DNA of 64,000 bases from Roseitranquillus sp963776845 (GCA_963776845.1 CAVZOJ010000003.1:620001-684000), one strand, 5' to 3'. Counted from the stretch's first letter, positions 7,830 through 18,072 are shown. Numbers and translations are program-made. Notes: generated by a model from the sequence alone, not told the origin.

Positions 7830-9311
7830 ATGCCGCTGCTGCTTCGGATGCTTCGTCTGTCGCTTGCCTTCGTGTTTGCCGTCACCGTGGTCGGCGCGGC
7901 CATGGCCCAGGAAGATGCCGCACCCGCGGAAGAGACGCCTGTTGAGGCGGCGCCAGCTGAAGACGCCGCAGCCGAGGAGCCGGCGCCCGAGGTCCCCGAC
8001 CCGCTCAGGAACGCCGATATCCCGATCGAGGAGCTGGTGGTGAGGCTGATCCCCCTTACCGCCGACCAGCTGGCGGTGCTGGCGGAGGAGTGGCAGGGGA
8101 TCGTTCAGGACGCCACGCAGGAAGTCATAGACAAGCAGCTGGAAATCGCGGCGGCAGCCGAAGCGGGCGACGCGGATGTCGTGAACGAAGACTTCGTCGA
8201 ATTGACGCAGCAGCGGGCGGCGCTGTTCGAGAAGTACACGGCGGTCGTCGACAGCCTGGAAAACAAGGGCGGATCGGCGGACGCCGTGGCGGGCTACCGG
8301 GCCTACCGAAGCGCGGTCCTGGTGGAGGAGACCCAGACCGCCGACTGGAGGACGCTGCTGCAACGCATGATCAGCTGGACCACGAACCGGGACGGCGGGA
8401 TCAGGGTCGCGATCCGGGCAGGCATCATCCTGGCGTCTCTGGCGGGTCTGCTCATCGTCGCCCGGCTGATGCGGGGGCTGGCGGGACGGTGGTTCGGCAA
8501 GGTTCGGAACCTGTCGAAGCTTCTGCAGACGTTCCTGGCGGTCGTCGTCTACTGGCTGACCATCGCGTTCGGCCTGATGATCGTGCTGTCCGCGCTTGGC
8601 GTCGACGTCACGCCGCTCTTCGCGCTGGTCGGCGGTGCGTCCTTCATCATGGCCTTCGCGATGCAGGACACGCTGAGCAACCTGGCGGCAGGGCTGATGA
8701 TCATGTTCAACCGCCCCTTCGACGAGGGAGACTACGTCGACATCGCCGGCACCGGCGGCACGGTGAAGTCGGTTTCGGTCGTCTCGACCACCGTCACCAC
8801 GCCGGACAACCAGGTGATCGTGATCCCGAACTCCAAGGTCTGGGGCAACGTCATCACCAACGTCACCGCCAGCGACACCCGCCGCGTCGACCTGACCTTC
8901 GGCATCGGCTACGACGACTCCATCGAGGAGGCGCAGCGCGTTCTGGAAGAGACCGTGCATGCACACCCGATGGTCCTGAAGGACCCCGAGCCGGTGATCC
9001 GCGTCAACGCGCTTGGCGCCAGCTCGGTCGATTTCGTATGCCGGCCCTGGGTCAAGGCGGCCGATTACTGGACGGTGTTCTGGGACCTGACGCGGCAGGT
9101 GAAGGAGAACTTCGACCGGGCCGGCATCTCGATCCCGTATCCCCAGACCGACATGCACATCCACATGCGGAGCGATGACAAGGGGCAGCCCGCGGCCGCC
9201 TTTGCACCTCCGCCCCGGCCGAGCGGCGCGTCGGAAACCGTCGGCGACACTCCGGCGGAGCGCTACGCCGCCGGAGACGATGCGGCGGACGACGAAGTCG
9301 CATCGCGCTAG
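7830..9311 (+). CDS. MscS-family mechanosensitive channel
   Basis: The 493-residue product starts with a signal peptide (MPLLLRMLRLSLAFVFAV then AMAQ, residues 1-27), followed by an acidic Ala/Pro/Glu-rich linker and a predicted periplasmic helical region to about residue 175. Three membrane helices follow (about 190-212, 230-255, 262-285). The pore helix and beta domain carry family motifs: GGASFIMAFAMQDTLSNLAAG and FNRPFDEGDYVDI. It should open under membrane tension and release solutes during osmotic downshock. ATG 7830 has GGGGAGAG upstream; earlier starts would spoil the signal peptide. The C-terminal tail is Ala/Pro-rich. It is monocistronic by position. Confidence 0.92.
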   Translation: MPLLLRMLRLSLAFVFAVTVVGAAMAQEDAAPAEETPVEAAPAEDAAAEEPAPEVPDPLRNADIPIEELVVRLIPLTADQLAVLAEEWQGIVQDATQEVIDKQLEIAAAAEAGDADVVNEDFVELTQQRAALFEKYTAVVDSLENKGGSADAVAGYRAYRSAVLVEETQTADWRTLLQRMISWTTNRDGGIRVAIRAGIILASLAGLLIVARLMRGLAGRWFGKVRNLSKLLQTFLAVVVYWLTIAFGLMIVLSALGVDVTPLFALVGGASFIMAFAMQDTLSNLAAGLMIMFNRPFDEGDYVDIAGTGGTVKSVSVVSTTVTTPDNQVIVIPNSKVWGNVITNVTASDTRRVDLTFGIGYDDSIEEAQRVLEETVHAHPMVLKDPEPVIRVNALGASSVDFVCRPWVKAADYWTVFWDLTRQVKENFDRAGISIPYPQTDMHIHMRSDDKGQPAAAFAPPPRPSGASETVGDTPAERYAAGDDAADDEVASR

Positions 9312-9382
9312 AGTGGCGGCGGCGACGGCGCATCCGGACGGACCGTAGCGGAGCGCCGACGCCGGACGATCAGACCCAGACG

Positions 9383-9841
9383 TCAGCTGATCGGGATCGG
9401 CGACGGCGTACAGGGCAGTTCCGGCTCGCCGCTGTCGCCCCGGAGGAATTGGAGCACGTTGGCTCCGGTCCAGACGGTGACCCTGCGGCCGTCCGACGTC
9501 AGGCCCTCGCCGATCGAGGTCGCGGTCGTCGGATCCTGGGCCGTGGTGACGACGAAGGCCTCCATGCCGTCGTCGCATCTGACAAAGGTCTCGGCGACGT
9601 TCGAGCTGGTATAGGCCCACTCGCCGGTACAGACGGTGCCGTCGCTGAGTTCGCCGGCCACCGTCCCGCTGTTCCAGCCGATCGCGCGGCCATCGAACCA
9701 CAGCCCGTCGTCGCCGACGCAGGCCAGGACGCGTGAACAGCTGTCGGGGCCACCCGTCTGCTCGCACGCGGGCTCCATCTGCTGGGCAGGTGCAGCTTGC
9801 ATCCAAAGGATCGCCACGACTGGCAGCAGGCGATTGATCAT
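9383..9841 (-). CDS. Small secreted cysteine-rich protein
   Basis: The 152-residue product begins with a signal peptide, MINRLLPVVAILWMQAAPAQ, and is otherwise hydrophilic. Six cysteines in the mature part (ACEQ, DSCSR, LACVG, VCTGEW, VRCDDG, LPCTPS) suggest three disulfides in the periplasm or outside. The middle (DGRAIGWNSGTVAGELSDG, GEWAYTSSNVAETFVRCDDG) looks like a beta-rich domain. I do not recognise the family. ATG 9841 is chosen over an upstream ATG because it gives the signal peptide directly and has CGAGGT upstream. It is divergent from polA and convergent with the MscS gene. Confidence 0.7.
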   Translation of the reverse strand: MINRLLPVVAILWMQAAPAQQMEPACEQTGGPDSCSRVLACVGDDGLWFDGRAIGWNSGTVAGELSDGTVCTGEWAYTSSNVAETFVRCDDGMEAFVVTTAQDPTTATSIGEGLTSDGRRVTVWTGANVLQFLRGDSGEPELPCTPSPIPIS

Positions 9842-9875
9842 GGCAAGACCTCGTTCGATGGAAAGGGAGTCTGGT

Positions 9876-12672
9876 ATGGGCGAGCCGTTCGGCAAGGGGC
9901 ATCATCTGAGCCTGGTGGACGGATCGGCGTTCATCTTTCGCGCCTATCACGCGCTGCCGCCACTGACGCGAAAGTCGGACGGGATGCCGGTGGGGGCGGT
10001 CTCGGGCTTCTGCAACATGCTTTGGAAGATGATCCAGGACGCCAAGGGGCCGGACGCGCCGACGCACGCAGCGGTGGTGTTCGACAAGGGCTCGGTGACG
10101 TTCCGCAACGAGATCTTCGACCAGTACAAGGCGAACCGCGACGCAATGCCGGAGGACCTCAGCCCGCAGATCCCGCTGACGCGGGAGGCGACGCGGGCGT
10201 TCAACATCGCCTGCCTCGAGCAGGAGGGGTTCGAGGCGGACGACATCATCGCGAGCCTCGCCTGCAAGGCGCGGGATGCCGGCGGGCGGGTGACGATCGT
10301 GTCGTCCGACAAGGACCTGATGCAGCTCGTCGGCGACGGGGTCGAGATGCTGGACCCGATGAAGAACGTCCGGATCGACGCGGAAGGCGTGCGCGAGAAG
10401 TTCGGCGTCGGGCCGGAGCGGGTCGTCGACGTGCAGGCGCTGGCGGGGGACCCGACGGACAACGTGCCCGGCGCACCGGGGATCGGGCTGAAGACCGCGG
10501 CGCTGCTTGATCAACGAGTACGGCGATCTGGAGACGCTGCTGCAGCGGGCGGAGGAGATCAAGCAGCCGAAGCGGCGGCAGACGCTGATCGAGTTCGCCG
10601 ACCAGATCCGGGTGTCGAAGCGGCTGGTGGAGCTCGATTGCGGGATGGACCTCGGCTACGAGCTCTGCAGCCTGGAGGTGAAGGAGCCGGAGGCGGAGGC
10701 GCTGCTGGAGTTCCTGCAGGCGATGGAGTTCCGCTCCATCGTCAAGCGGGTCTCGGAGGCGCTGGAGGTCGAGCGCGCCGATGATCGCGGACACCGGCGC
10801 TGCGCCGTCCGAGGTGGACGTGCCGGAGGAGCTGCCGTTCGATCATTCGGCCTACGAGTGCATCCGGGACGCCGCGGCGCTGGAGGCGTGGATCGCCGAG
10901 ATCCGGGCGGTGGGGCGCGTGGCGCTCGACACCGAGACGACCAGCCTCGACGAGATGCGGGCGGAGATCGTCGGGATCTCCATGGCCATCGCGCCGGGGC
11001 GGGCGCGGTACCTGCCCTTGAGGCACGAGAAGGGCGAGGGCCTGTTCTCGGAGGGGCTGGCGGACGGGCAGATGCCGGTGGAGGAGGCGCTGGCGATGCT
11101 GAAGCCGGTGCTGGAGGACCCGGCGGTGATGAAGATCGGCCAGAACGTCAAGTACGACGCCAAGGTGCTGAGCCGGGCCGGGATCGAGATGGCGCCCGTC
11201 GACGACACGCTGCTGCTGAGCTACGCGCTGAACGCGGGGCTGCACAATCACGGCATGGACGAGCTGGCGGAGCGGTATCTCGAGCCATGTCCCGAGGCCG
11301 ATCAAGGAGCTGATCGGGTCGGGCAAGAGCCAGATCACGTTCGAGCGGGTTCAGGTCGACGACGCCTGCGCCTATGCCTCGGAGGATGCCGACGTCACCT
11401 ATCGGCTGTGGGACCGCTTCAAGCCGCAGCTGCACCAGAAGCGGGTGACGACGGTCTACGAGACGCTGGAGCGGCCGCTGATCCCGGTGCTGATGCGGAT
11501 GGAGCAGGCGGGCGTCATGGTCGACCGCGAGGTGCTGAGCCGCATGTCGGGGGCGTTCGCGCAGAAGATGGCGGCGCTGGAGGCGGAGATCCACGAACTT
11601 GCCGGGCGGCCGTTCAACGTCGGGAGCCCCGCGCAGCTGGGCGAGATCCTGTTCGGCGAGATGGGGCTCGAGGGCGGCAAGCGCGGCAAGGGCGGCGCCT
11701 ATGCGACACCGGCGATGGTGCTGGAGGATCTCGGCGACCGAGCATGAACTGCCGGCGCGGGTGCTGGACTGGCGGCAGCTTGCGAAGCTCAAGAACACCT
11801 ACACCGACAACCTGCAGACGGCGATCAACCCCGAGACGGGGCGCGTGCACACGTCGTACTCGATCGCCGGGGCGAACACCGGGCGGCTGGCGAGCCAGGA
11901 CCCGAACCTGCAGAACATCCCGATCCGGACGGAGGAAGGGCGGCGCATCCGCGAGGCGTTCGTGGCGGCGCCGGGCAAGACGCTGGTCAGCCTCGACTAC
12001 AGCCAGATCGAGCTGCGAATTCTCGCCCACATCGCCGGGATCCAGGCGCTGAAGGCGGCGTTCGAGGAAGGGCAGGACATCCACGCCGCGACCGCGAGCG
12101 AGATGTTCGGCGTGTCGATCGAGGGGATGCCGCCGGAGACGCGGCGGCGGGCGAAGGCGATCAACTTCGGCGTGATCTACGGGATCAGCGCCTTCGGCTT
12201 GGCGCGCAACCTGCGAATTCCTCGGGGTGAGGCGCAGGAGTTCATCGACCGCTATTTCGAGCGATTCCCCGGCATCAAGGACTACATGACCGAGACGACG
12301 CGGTTCGCCCGCGACCATGGCTATGTCGAGACGCTGTTCGGACGGAAGATCAACACGCCAGAGATCAACGCCAAGGGGCCGACGGCGGGCTTCGCCCGGC
12401 GTGCGGCGATCAACGCGCCGATCCAGGGCACGGCCGCCGACGTCATCCGCCGCGCCATGATCCGGATGGAGAAGGCGACCGAGGGTTTGCCGGCGAAGAT
12501 GCTGCTGACGGTCCACGACGAACTGCTGTTCGAGGTCGACGAGGGCGCGGAGGATGCCCTGATCGAGCGCGCGCGCGAGGTGATGGAGGGCTCGCCGATG
12601 CCGGCGGTGTCGCTGTCGGTCCCGCTCACCGTCGATGCGGGGCGCGGCGCGAACTGGGCGGCGGCGCACTAG
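9876..12672 (+). pseudogene. polA: DNA polymerase I, broken by four frameshifts
   Basis: All parts of a full-length DNA polymerase I are present but spread over four frame changes. The 5' nuclease domain runs 9876-10506 (LVDGSAFIFRAYHALPPL, VSSDKDLMQLV). The helical end of that domain follows to 10778, then the 3'-5' exonuclease-like domain (VALDTETTSLDE, IGQNVKYDAKVL) to 11285. The polymerase domain carries SLDYSQIELRILAHIAG, INFGVIYGISAFGLAR and LTVHDELLFEV. Each break is one extra base that doubles a neighbour: TT 10507-10508, CC 10778-10779, CC 11285-11286, GG 11733-11734. Removing one base at each site restores one continuous reading frame of about 930 codons. The protein fills gaps in DNA repair and removes RNA primers. 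No programmed slippage signal is seen. Confidence 0.9.
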
Positions 12673-12822
12673 CGCGGCGGCGCTAGCGGGCTGGACGCGT
12701 GCGGTGAGGCGCAACCCGCGCGTCCCGCTGCCGACGCCATGTCGCAGGGAGCGGAGGCGGCGCGGCGACTGGGCGGCGGCGTGCTGACGGCTAGTCTTCC
12801 CGGAAACGTGCGGAGGACACTG

Positions 12823-14226
12823 GTGGCGGACGACCCCCCGATCATAGCCTGGCTGCGGCGCGACCTGCGCCTCGGCGACCACCCGATGCTGAGCGAGGCG
12901 CGCCGGAGCGGGCGCCGGGTGATCCCGGTCTTCGTCATGGACGAGGTGGTCGAGGGGCAGGGGACGGCGCCGGTCTGGCGGCTGGGCAAGGCGGTGGCAG
13001 AGATGGCGCGGCGGCTGGATGGCATCGGCTCACGCCTGATCCTGCGGCGGGGCCGGGCGGCGGAGGTGCTGCAATCGCTGGCCGAGGAGACGCGCGCGGC
13101 CGACATCTGGTGGACGCGGGCCTACGATCCCGACGGGCGCGCGCGCGACGACGCGGTCGAGACGCTGGCGGTCGAGACGCGCGTCTTCGGCGGCCACCTG
13201 ATGTTCGAGCCGTGGGAGGTGGCGACCAAGCAGGGTGAGGAATACAAGGTCTACACGCCCTACTGGCGGGCGGTAAAGGACAACGACGTCGCCTCGCCCT
13301 TGTCCGCCGTCACCGAACTGCGCCCGCCGTCGCGCTGGCCCGAGAGCGACGATCTGGACGGCTGGCGGATGGGCGCCGGGATGCGCCGGGGTGCGGCCGT
13401 CGTGGAGCCGCACCTGCTGGTCGGGGAGGAGTTGGCGACCGGGCGGCTCGCCGCCTTCATCGGGCAGCGGATCGCCGACTACGGCGACATGCGGAACCTC
13501 CCGGCGGAGGAGGGCACCTCCGGCCTCAGCGAGAACCTGACCTACGGCGAGATCTCGATCCGGTCGTGCTGGCACGCAGGGGTGCGGGCGCGCGAGGACG
13601 GCAAGAAGGGCGCCGGGACATGGCTGCAGGAGCTGGTCTGGCGCGAGTTCGCCTATCACCTGCTGTGGCATACGCCGCGCCTGATGACCGGCAACTGGCG
13701 GCCGGAGTGGGACGCGTTCCCCTGGCGGCGCGACAACAAGCAGGCCGAGGCGTGGAAGCGCGGGCGCACCGGCGTTCCGTTCGTCGACGCCGCGATGCGC
13801 GAGATGTTCGCGACGGGACGGATGCACAACCGGGCGCGGATGATCGTGGCGTCCTACCTCACCAAGCACCTGATGACGCACTGGCGGGTCGGGCACGACT
13901 GGTTCGTCGATTGCCTGGTGGATTGGGACCCCGCCAACAACGCGCTGGGCTGGCAATGGTCGGCGGGATCGGGGCCGGACGCGACGCCGTACTTCCGCGT
14001 CTTCAACCCCGACACCCAGCGCAACCGCTTCGACCCGGACGGTGAGTATCTCCGACGCTGGATCGCAGAGGGGCAGTCGCGGCCCGGCCAGGACGCGCTC
14101 AGCTATTTCGACGCGATCCCGCGGAGCTGGGAGATGTCGGCTGCCGATCCGTACCCCGAGCCCGTCGTCGACGTGAAGGAGGGGCGGAAGCGGGCGCTCG
14201 CGGCCTACGAGGACCGCGACTTTTGA
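12823..14226 (+). CDS. phrB: Deoxyribodipyrimidine photolyase
   Basis: The 467-residue flavoprotein uses blue light to split cyclobutane pyrimidine dimers. The N-terminal antenna domain begins IIAWLRRDLRLGDHPML. The FAD-binding domain carries the hallmark segments GVPFVDAAMREMFATGRMHN, RARMIVASYLTKHLM and NNALGWQWSAGSGPDA. Length and motifs fit a class I CPD photolyase. GTG 12823 is preceded by GCGGAGGAC; an in-frame ATG at 12739 would add 28 residues with no homology-like features. The 150-bp gap after polA holds nothing obvious. A light-exposed habitat is implied. Confidence 0.93.
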   Translation: MADDPPIIAWLRRDLRLGDHPMLSEARRSGRRVIPVFVMDEVVEGQGTAPVWRLGKAVAEMARRLDGIGSRLILRRGRAAEVLQSLAEETRAADIWWTRAYDPDGRARDDAVETLAVETRVFGGHLMFEPWEVATKQGEEYKVYTPYWRAVKDNDVASPLSAVTELRPPSRWPESDDLDGWRMGAGMRRGAAVVEPHLLVGEELATGRLAAFIGQRIADYGDMRNLPAEEGTSGLSENLTYGEISIRSCWHAGVRAREDGKKGAGTWLQELVWREFAYHLLWHTPRLMTGNWRPEWDAFPWRRDNKQAEAWKRGRTGVPFVDAAMREMFATGRMHNRARMIVASYLTKHLMTHWRVGHDWFVDCLVDWDPANNALGWQWSAGSGPDATPYFRVFNPDTQRNRFDPDGEYLRRWIAEGQSRPGQDALSYFDAIPRSWEMSAADPYPEPVVDVKEGRKRALAAYEDRDF

Positions 14227-14435
14227 CAGCGCAGCGGAGGCGCGCCCTGGCGGGCACGCCGAGCCTTTCCTCTCGCGCCCCTTGCGGGCGCTCGGCGGGC
14301 AGTGCGGCGGCGCCGCGCCCGATTTCTGACCGCGTCCGTGCGTGGGGCCGCCGGCGGCGCTGCCATCCTTGGCAAAAACCGTTGCCGCAGGCAGGCTTGC
14401 CCCTTAGCGTTTCGCGAAACGGCGGAGGGACCGGG

Positions 14436-15647
14436 GTGGAGGCACTGACGACGACGGCGGGTCAGAGAGACCTGCCACGCTATTTCGGGCCGGTCTTCGA
14501 TACCGCCCGCGGGATGGAGGCAGGACGGCTGGACTTCGTGCTGCCCGACGGCCGTCGCTTTCGCGCCGACGGCGCCGGGCCGGGGCCTGTGGCGGAGTTG
14601 CACGTGCATGATGCCGACCTCTTCGCCCGGCTGATCCGCGAGGGCGACATGGGCTTTTCGGAGGCCTATCTCGAAGGCAGCTGGTCGACGCCGGACCTTC
14701 AGGCCTTCATGGACCTCGTCCACGTCGCGGGCGACGACATCTACGACGGCTTTCCCGGCATGGGCCTGCTGCGGATGTTCGAGCGCGCGCGCCACGCGCT
14801 TCGCGGCAATTCACGGCGGCAGGCGAGGCGCAACATCGCGGCGCACTACGATCTGGGCAACGATTTCTACCGGCTGTGGCTGGACGAGACGATGACCTAT
14901 TCCTCGGCCAAGTTCATCACCGGCCAGGAGAGCCTGGAGGCGGCGCAGACGGCAAAGTACGCGAGCCTTGTCGACGAGATGGGCGCGGCCCCCGGCGACC
15001 ACGTGCTGGAGATCGGCTGCGGCTGGGGCGGTTTCGCCGAGTACGCCGCGCGAGAGCGGGGATTGCGGGTCACGGGGCTGACGATCAGCCGGGCGCAGCA
15101 CGACTATGCGCAGCAGAGGATCCAGGCCGCCGGCCTCGGCGAGCGCGTGGAGATCAAGCTGCAAGACTACCGCGACGAGCGCGGACGGTATGACGGTGTC
15201 GCCTCTATCGAGATGTTCGAGGCGGTCGGCGAGCGCTACTGGCCGGTCTACTTCGACGCGCTGCGCGAGCGGCTGAACCCCGGCCGGCACGCGACGCTGC
15301 AGATCATCACGGTGCAGGACAGGCGGTGGGAGGTCTATCGCCGGGGCGTCGACTTCATCCAGAAGTACATCTTTCCGGGCGGCATGCTGCCGTCGCGGTC
15401 GGCGCTGGTGGCCGAGATCGAGCGCGCCGGCCTGCGGATGGCCCGCTCGGTCGAGTTCGGCGAGAGCTACAGCCAGACCCTGCGGCGCTGGCACGACACC
15501 TTCAACGACCGCTGGGACGAGATCGCCGGGATGGGCTTTGACGAGCGCTTCCGGCGGATGTGGAACTTCTACCTGACGTCCTGCGCCGCGACATTTGCCA
15601 GCGGCAATTGCGACGTCACGCAGATCACCGTGGAGCGGCCTGCGTGA
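14436..15647 (+). CDS. cfa: Cyclopropane-fatty-acyl-phospholipid synthase
   Basis: The 403-residue enzyme transfers a methylene group from S-adenosylmethionine to cis double bonds of membrane phospholipid acyl chains. The SAM-binding loop is LEIGCGWGGFAEYA (about residue 190), preceded by NIAAHYDLGNDFYRLWLDE and MTYSSAKF, and followed by the catalytic-region motifs SIEMFEAVGE and FIQKYIFPGGMLPS. The N-terminal lipid-binding domain is present. GTG 14436 has GCGGAGGGA upstream, whereas the open frame continues upstream without similarity. The 209-bp gap before it contains only a GC hairpin near 14275-14291. The stop overlaps a possible GTG start of the next gene. Confidence 0.93.
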   Translation: MEALTTTAGQRDLPRYFGPVFDTARGMEAGRLDFVLPDGRRFRADGAGPGPVAELHVHDADLFARLIREGDMGFSEAYLEGSWSTPDLQAFMDLVHVAGDDIYDGFPGMGLLRMFERARHALRGNSRRQARRNIAAHYDLGNDFYRLWLDETMTYSSAKFITGQESLEAAQTAKYASLVDEMGAAPGDHVLEIGCGWGGFAEYAARERGLRVTGLTISRAQHDYAQQRIQAAGLGERVEIKLQDYRDERGRYDGVASIEMFEAVGERYWPVYFDALRERLNPGRHATLQIITVQDRRWEVYRRGVDFIQKYIFPGGMLPSRSALVAEIERAGLRMARSVEFGESYSQTLRRWHDTFNDRWDEIAGMGFDERFRRMWNFYLTSCAATFASGNCDVTQITVERPA

Positions 15648-15697
15648 GGCGTGGCGCTGGCCGAGGGCTCGCAGCCGGCGCGGCGCCGGACCTGGTG

Positions 15698-16801
15698 ATG
15701 CGGGCGTTTCTGTACGGGACGCTCCGCGACGAGGAGTTGCGCGAGATCGTCTTCGGCGAAGCGGTGGCGGCCGAGCCGGCCCTGTTGCCGGGATTTGCGG
15801 TGCGTTCGGCAAGAGACGGGGACTGGCCGACGATCGATCCGGCGCCGGCGGCCGAGGCGGAGGGGCTGCTGACGCATGGATTGAGTGAGGCGGCGGCGGC
15901 GCGGTTCGACTGGTACGAGAGGGCGTTTGGTTATCGCGCCGAGACGGTGGACGTGAGCGGCACCAAGGTGCTGATCTATCGCGGGGCGGAAAGCGCCTCG
16001 GATGCGCCGTGGCGTCTTTCGGACTGGCAGACCCGCTGGGCGGCGCTGTCGCGGCGTGCGGCTGCGGAGACGATGGGCCACTATCCCGCCCGGGATCCTG
16101 ACTGGATCGCGGCTCGCTGGCCGCAGATCCGGCAGCGCGCGGCGTCGGCCACCGCCGCCGGCGCGACCGCTTCGCCGATGCAGGTGCGGAGTGGACTGGC
16201 CGGCGGCGACATAGAGGTCGTGGCGGAGCGGCGGCCTTACACCGAGTTCTTCAGCCTGATCGAACAGGATCTGCGCTTTCGCCGCTTCGACGGCGGCATG
16301 GCCGCGCCGGTCAGCCGCGCCGCGCTGATCGCGGGCGATGCGGCGACGGTGCTGCCCTACGATCCGGTTGCCGACGCCGTACTCGTCATCGAGCAGTTCC
16401 GGTTCGGGCCCTGGGCGCGCGGCGATGCCCGCCCCTGGACGCTCGAACCCATCGCGGGGCGGATCGACCCGGGAGAGACGGCCGAGGAGACGGCGTGCCG
16501 CGAGGCCCTGGAAGAGGCGGGACTGCACATCGAACGGCTGGAGAAGGTCGCCGCCTATTACCCGACGACGGGCGTGATGAGCGAGTACATCCACTCCTTC
16601 ATCGGCCTCTGCGACCTGTCCGGCCAGTCGGGGACGGTGGCCGGAGCGGAGCACGAGGATGAGGACATCCTGAGCCACGTTGTGCCGTTCGAGGGCCTGA
16701 TGGACCTCGTCGCAACCGGCGAGGCGGAGAACGGGCCGCTTCTCCTCAGCGCCTACTGGCTTGCCGCGCAACGCGACCGCTTGCGGCGGGCTGGAGTCTG
16801 A
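15698..16801 (+). CDS. GGCT-like and Nudix hydrolase fusion
   Basis: The 367-residue protein joins two domains. Residues 1-150 resemble the gamma-glutamylcyclotransferase-like fold (MRAFLYGTLRDEELREIV; the Y-G-T-L substrate loop is intact). Residues about 165-360 are a Nudix hydrolase of the ADP-ribose pyrophosphatase kind, with a complete GX5EX7REUXEEXGU box around residues 254-276. Fusions of this architecture are known in Rhodobacteraceae, including TrgB-like tellurite-resistance proteins; the true substrate is unknown. The start is uncertain: GTG 15644 overlaps the cfa stop and has GGAG 8 bp upstream, but the extra 18 residues are low-complexity, so ATG 15698, just before the conserved core, is given. 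Confidence 0.82.
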   Translation: MRAFLYGTLRDEELREIVFGEAVAAEPALLPGFAVRSARDGDWPTIDPAPAAEAEGLLTHGLSEAAAARFDWYERAFGYRAETVDVSGTKVLIYRGAESASDAPWRLSDWQTRWAALSRRAAAETMGHYPARDPDWIAARWPQIRQRAASATAAGATASPMQVRSGLAGGDIEVVAERRPYTEFFSLIEQDLRFRRFDGGMAAPVSRAALIAGDAATVLPYDPVADAVLVIEQFRFGPWARGDARPWTLEPIAGRIDPGETAEETACREALEEAGLHIERLEKVAAYYPTTGVMSEYIHSFIGLCDLSGQSGTVAGAEHEDEDILSHVVPFEGLMDLVATGEAENGPLLLSAYWLAAQRDRLRRAGV

Positions 16802-16950
16802 GCCGGAAGCACCCCCATAGGGCGACCGGCCACATTTCGCGCCGGATACAACTCGCGATTGGTGCCAATTCGCGGGCAAAGGCATAACTGCAGGATGATG
16901 CAGCACGGTGTTCGACGGATGAAGGCCGCCTTATCCCCCTGGCCGTCCCG

Positions 16951-18072
16951 GTGACCCACGGGTCGGCCAATGGACCCTCCGCCAAGGTTTCGCGCGGTGA
17001 CGGGACGCTTGGCGTCGCGCTTGCGGGGCGCGTCACGGTGGAGAACGTGGAGCGGTTGCGCCGGGAACTGCGGGAGGTCCGCGACGACGGCGCGGTGACC
17101 GTGGACCTGTCCGGGGTACAGGCGCTGGACACGGCGGGGGCATGGCTGGTCACGCGCCTTGGCCCAGCCTCGCGCGTCTCCATCACTGGCGCGAGCGACG
17201 CGCAGGCGCGGCTGATCGAGGCTGTCCGCGCCAACGCCATCGAGCCGGAGGAGAAGCAGGCGAAGCGGCCCGGCCTGCGCCACCGGCTCGACCGCGTCGG
17301 CCGCGCCACCGCCGGCGGCATTCTGGCGGTGCTGGACGTGGTCGGTTTCCTCGGCCTGACCCTGTCGCGACTGGGACGGCTCCTGCTGCGGCCGTGGCGG
17401 CTGCGGCTGACGCCGCTCGTCCACCACATGCAGTCGACCGGCTTCGACGCCATCCCCATCGTCGCGCTGATGGCGTTCCTGATCGGCGTCGTTCTGGCGT
17501 TCCAGGGGGCTGTGCAGCTGCGCCAGTTCGGGGCGGAGGTGTTCGTGGTCGAGCTGATCGCGATTTCGGTCCTGCGTGAGCTCGGTATCCTGCTGACGGC
17601 GATCATCGTCGCGGGCCGCACCGGCGCGGCCTTCACCTCGTCGATCGGCTCGATGAAGATGCGCGAGGAGATCGACGCGATGCGCACGCTGGGCCTCGAC
17701 CCGATCGAGGTGCTTGTCGTGCCGCGCGTGCTGGCCCTCCTCATCACCTTGCCGATCCTCGGCTTCATCGCGGACATGGCCGGACTGTTCGGCGGGGCGC
17801 TGATGGCGTGGATCGAACTCGGCATATCGCCCGGCACGTTCCGCACGCGGCTCGACGAGACGGTGAGCGTCTGGAACTACGCCATAGGCCTGATCAAGGC
17901 GCCGGTCTTCGCGCTGATCATCGGGATCGTCGGCTGCCATCAGGGATTTGCGGTCGAGGGCAACGCTGAGTTGCTGGGGCGGCTCACCTCGCGCTCGGTC
18001 GTGATCTCGATCTTCATGGTGATCGTCGCGGACGCCATGTTCTCGATCTTCTTCGCGCGGATCGGCCTGTGA
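16951..18072 (+). CDS. mlaE: Mla-type ABC transporter permease with STAS domain
   Basis: The 373-residue protein has an N-terminal STAS-like domain (about residues 10-100, VTVDLSGVQALDTAGAW) followed by five or six membrane helices of the MlaE/YrbE family. Characteristic stretches are LMAFLIGVVLAFQGAVQLRQ, LRELGILLTAIIVAGRTGAA and the EEIDAMRTLGLDP loop, which contacts the ATPase. It forms the inner-membrane core of a retrograde or anterograde phospholipid/hydrophobic-compound transporter. GTG 16951 is the likely start, though its ribosome binding site is weak. It heads a four-gene operon with the ATPase (4-bp overlap), the MCE protein and a lipoprotein. Confidence 0.9.
   Translation: MTHGSANGPSAKVSRGDGTLGVALAGRVTVENVERLRRELREVRDDGAVTVDLSGVQALDTAGAWLVTRLGPASRVSITGASDAQARLIEAVRANAIEPEEKQAKRPGLRHRLDRVGRATAGGILAVLDVVGFLGLTLSRLGRLLLRPWRLRLTPLVHHMQSTGFDAIPIVALMAFLIGVVLAFQGAVQLRQFGAEVFVVELIAISVLRELGILLTAIIVAGRTGAAFTSSIGSMKMREEIDAMRTLGLDPIEVLVVPRVLALLITLPILGFIADMAGLFGGALMAWIELGISPGTFRTRLDETVSVWNYAIGLIKAPVFALIIGIVGCHQGFAVEGNAELLGRLTSRSVVISIFMVIVADAMFSIFFARIGL

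Noticed and set aside
9876..12672. Programmed ribosomal frameshifting in polA
   Set aside because: Four +1 sites without slippery heptamers or shared context, in a gene not known to use frameshifting; base insertion is simpler.
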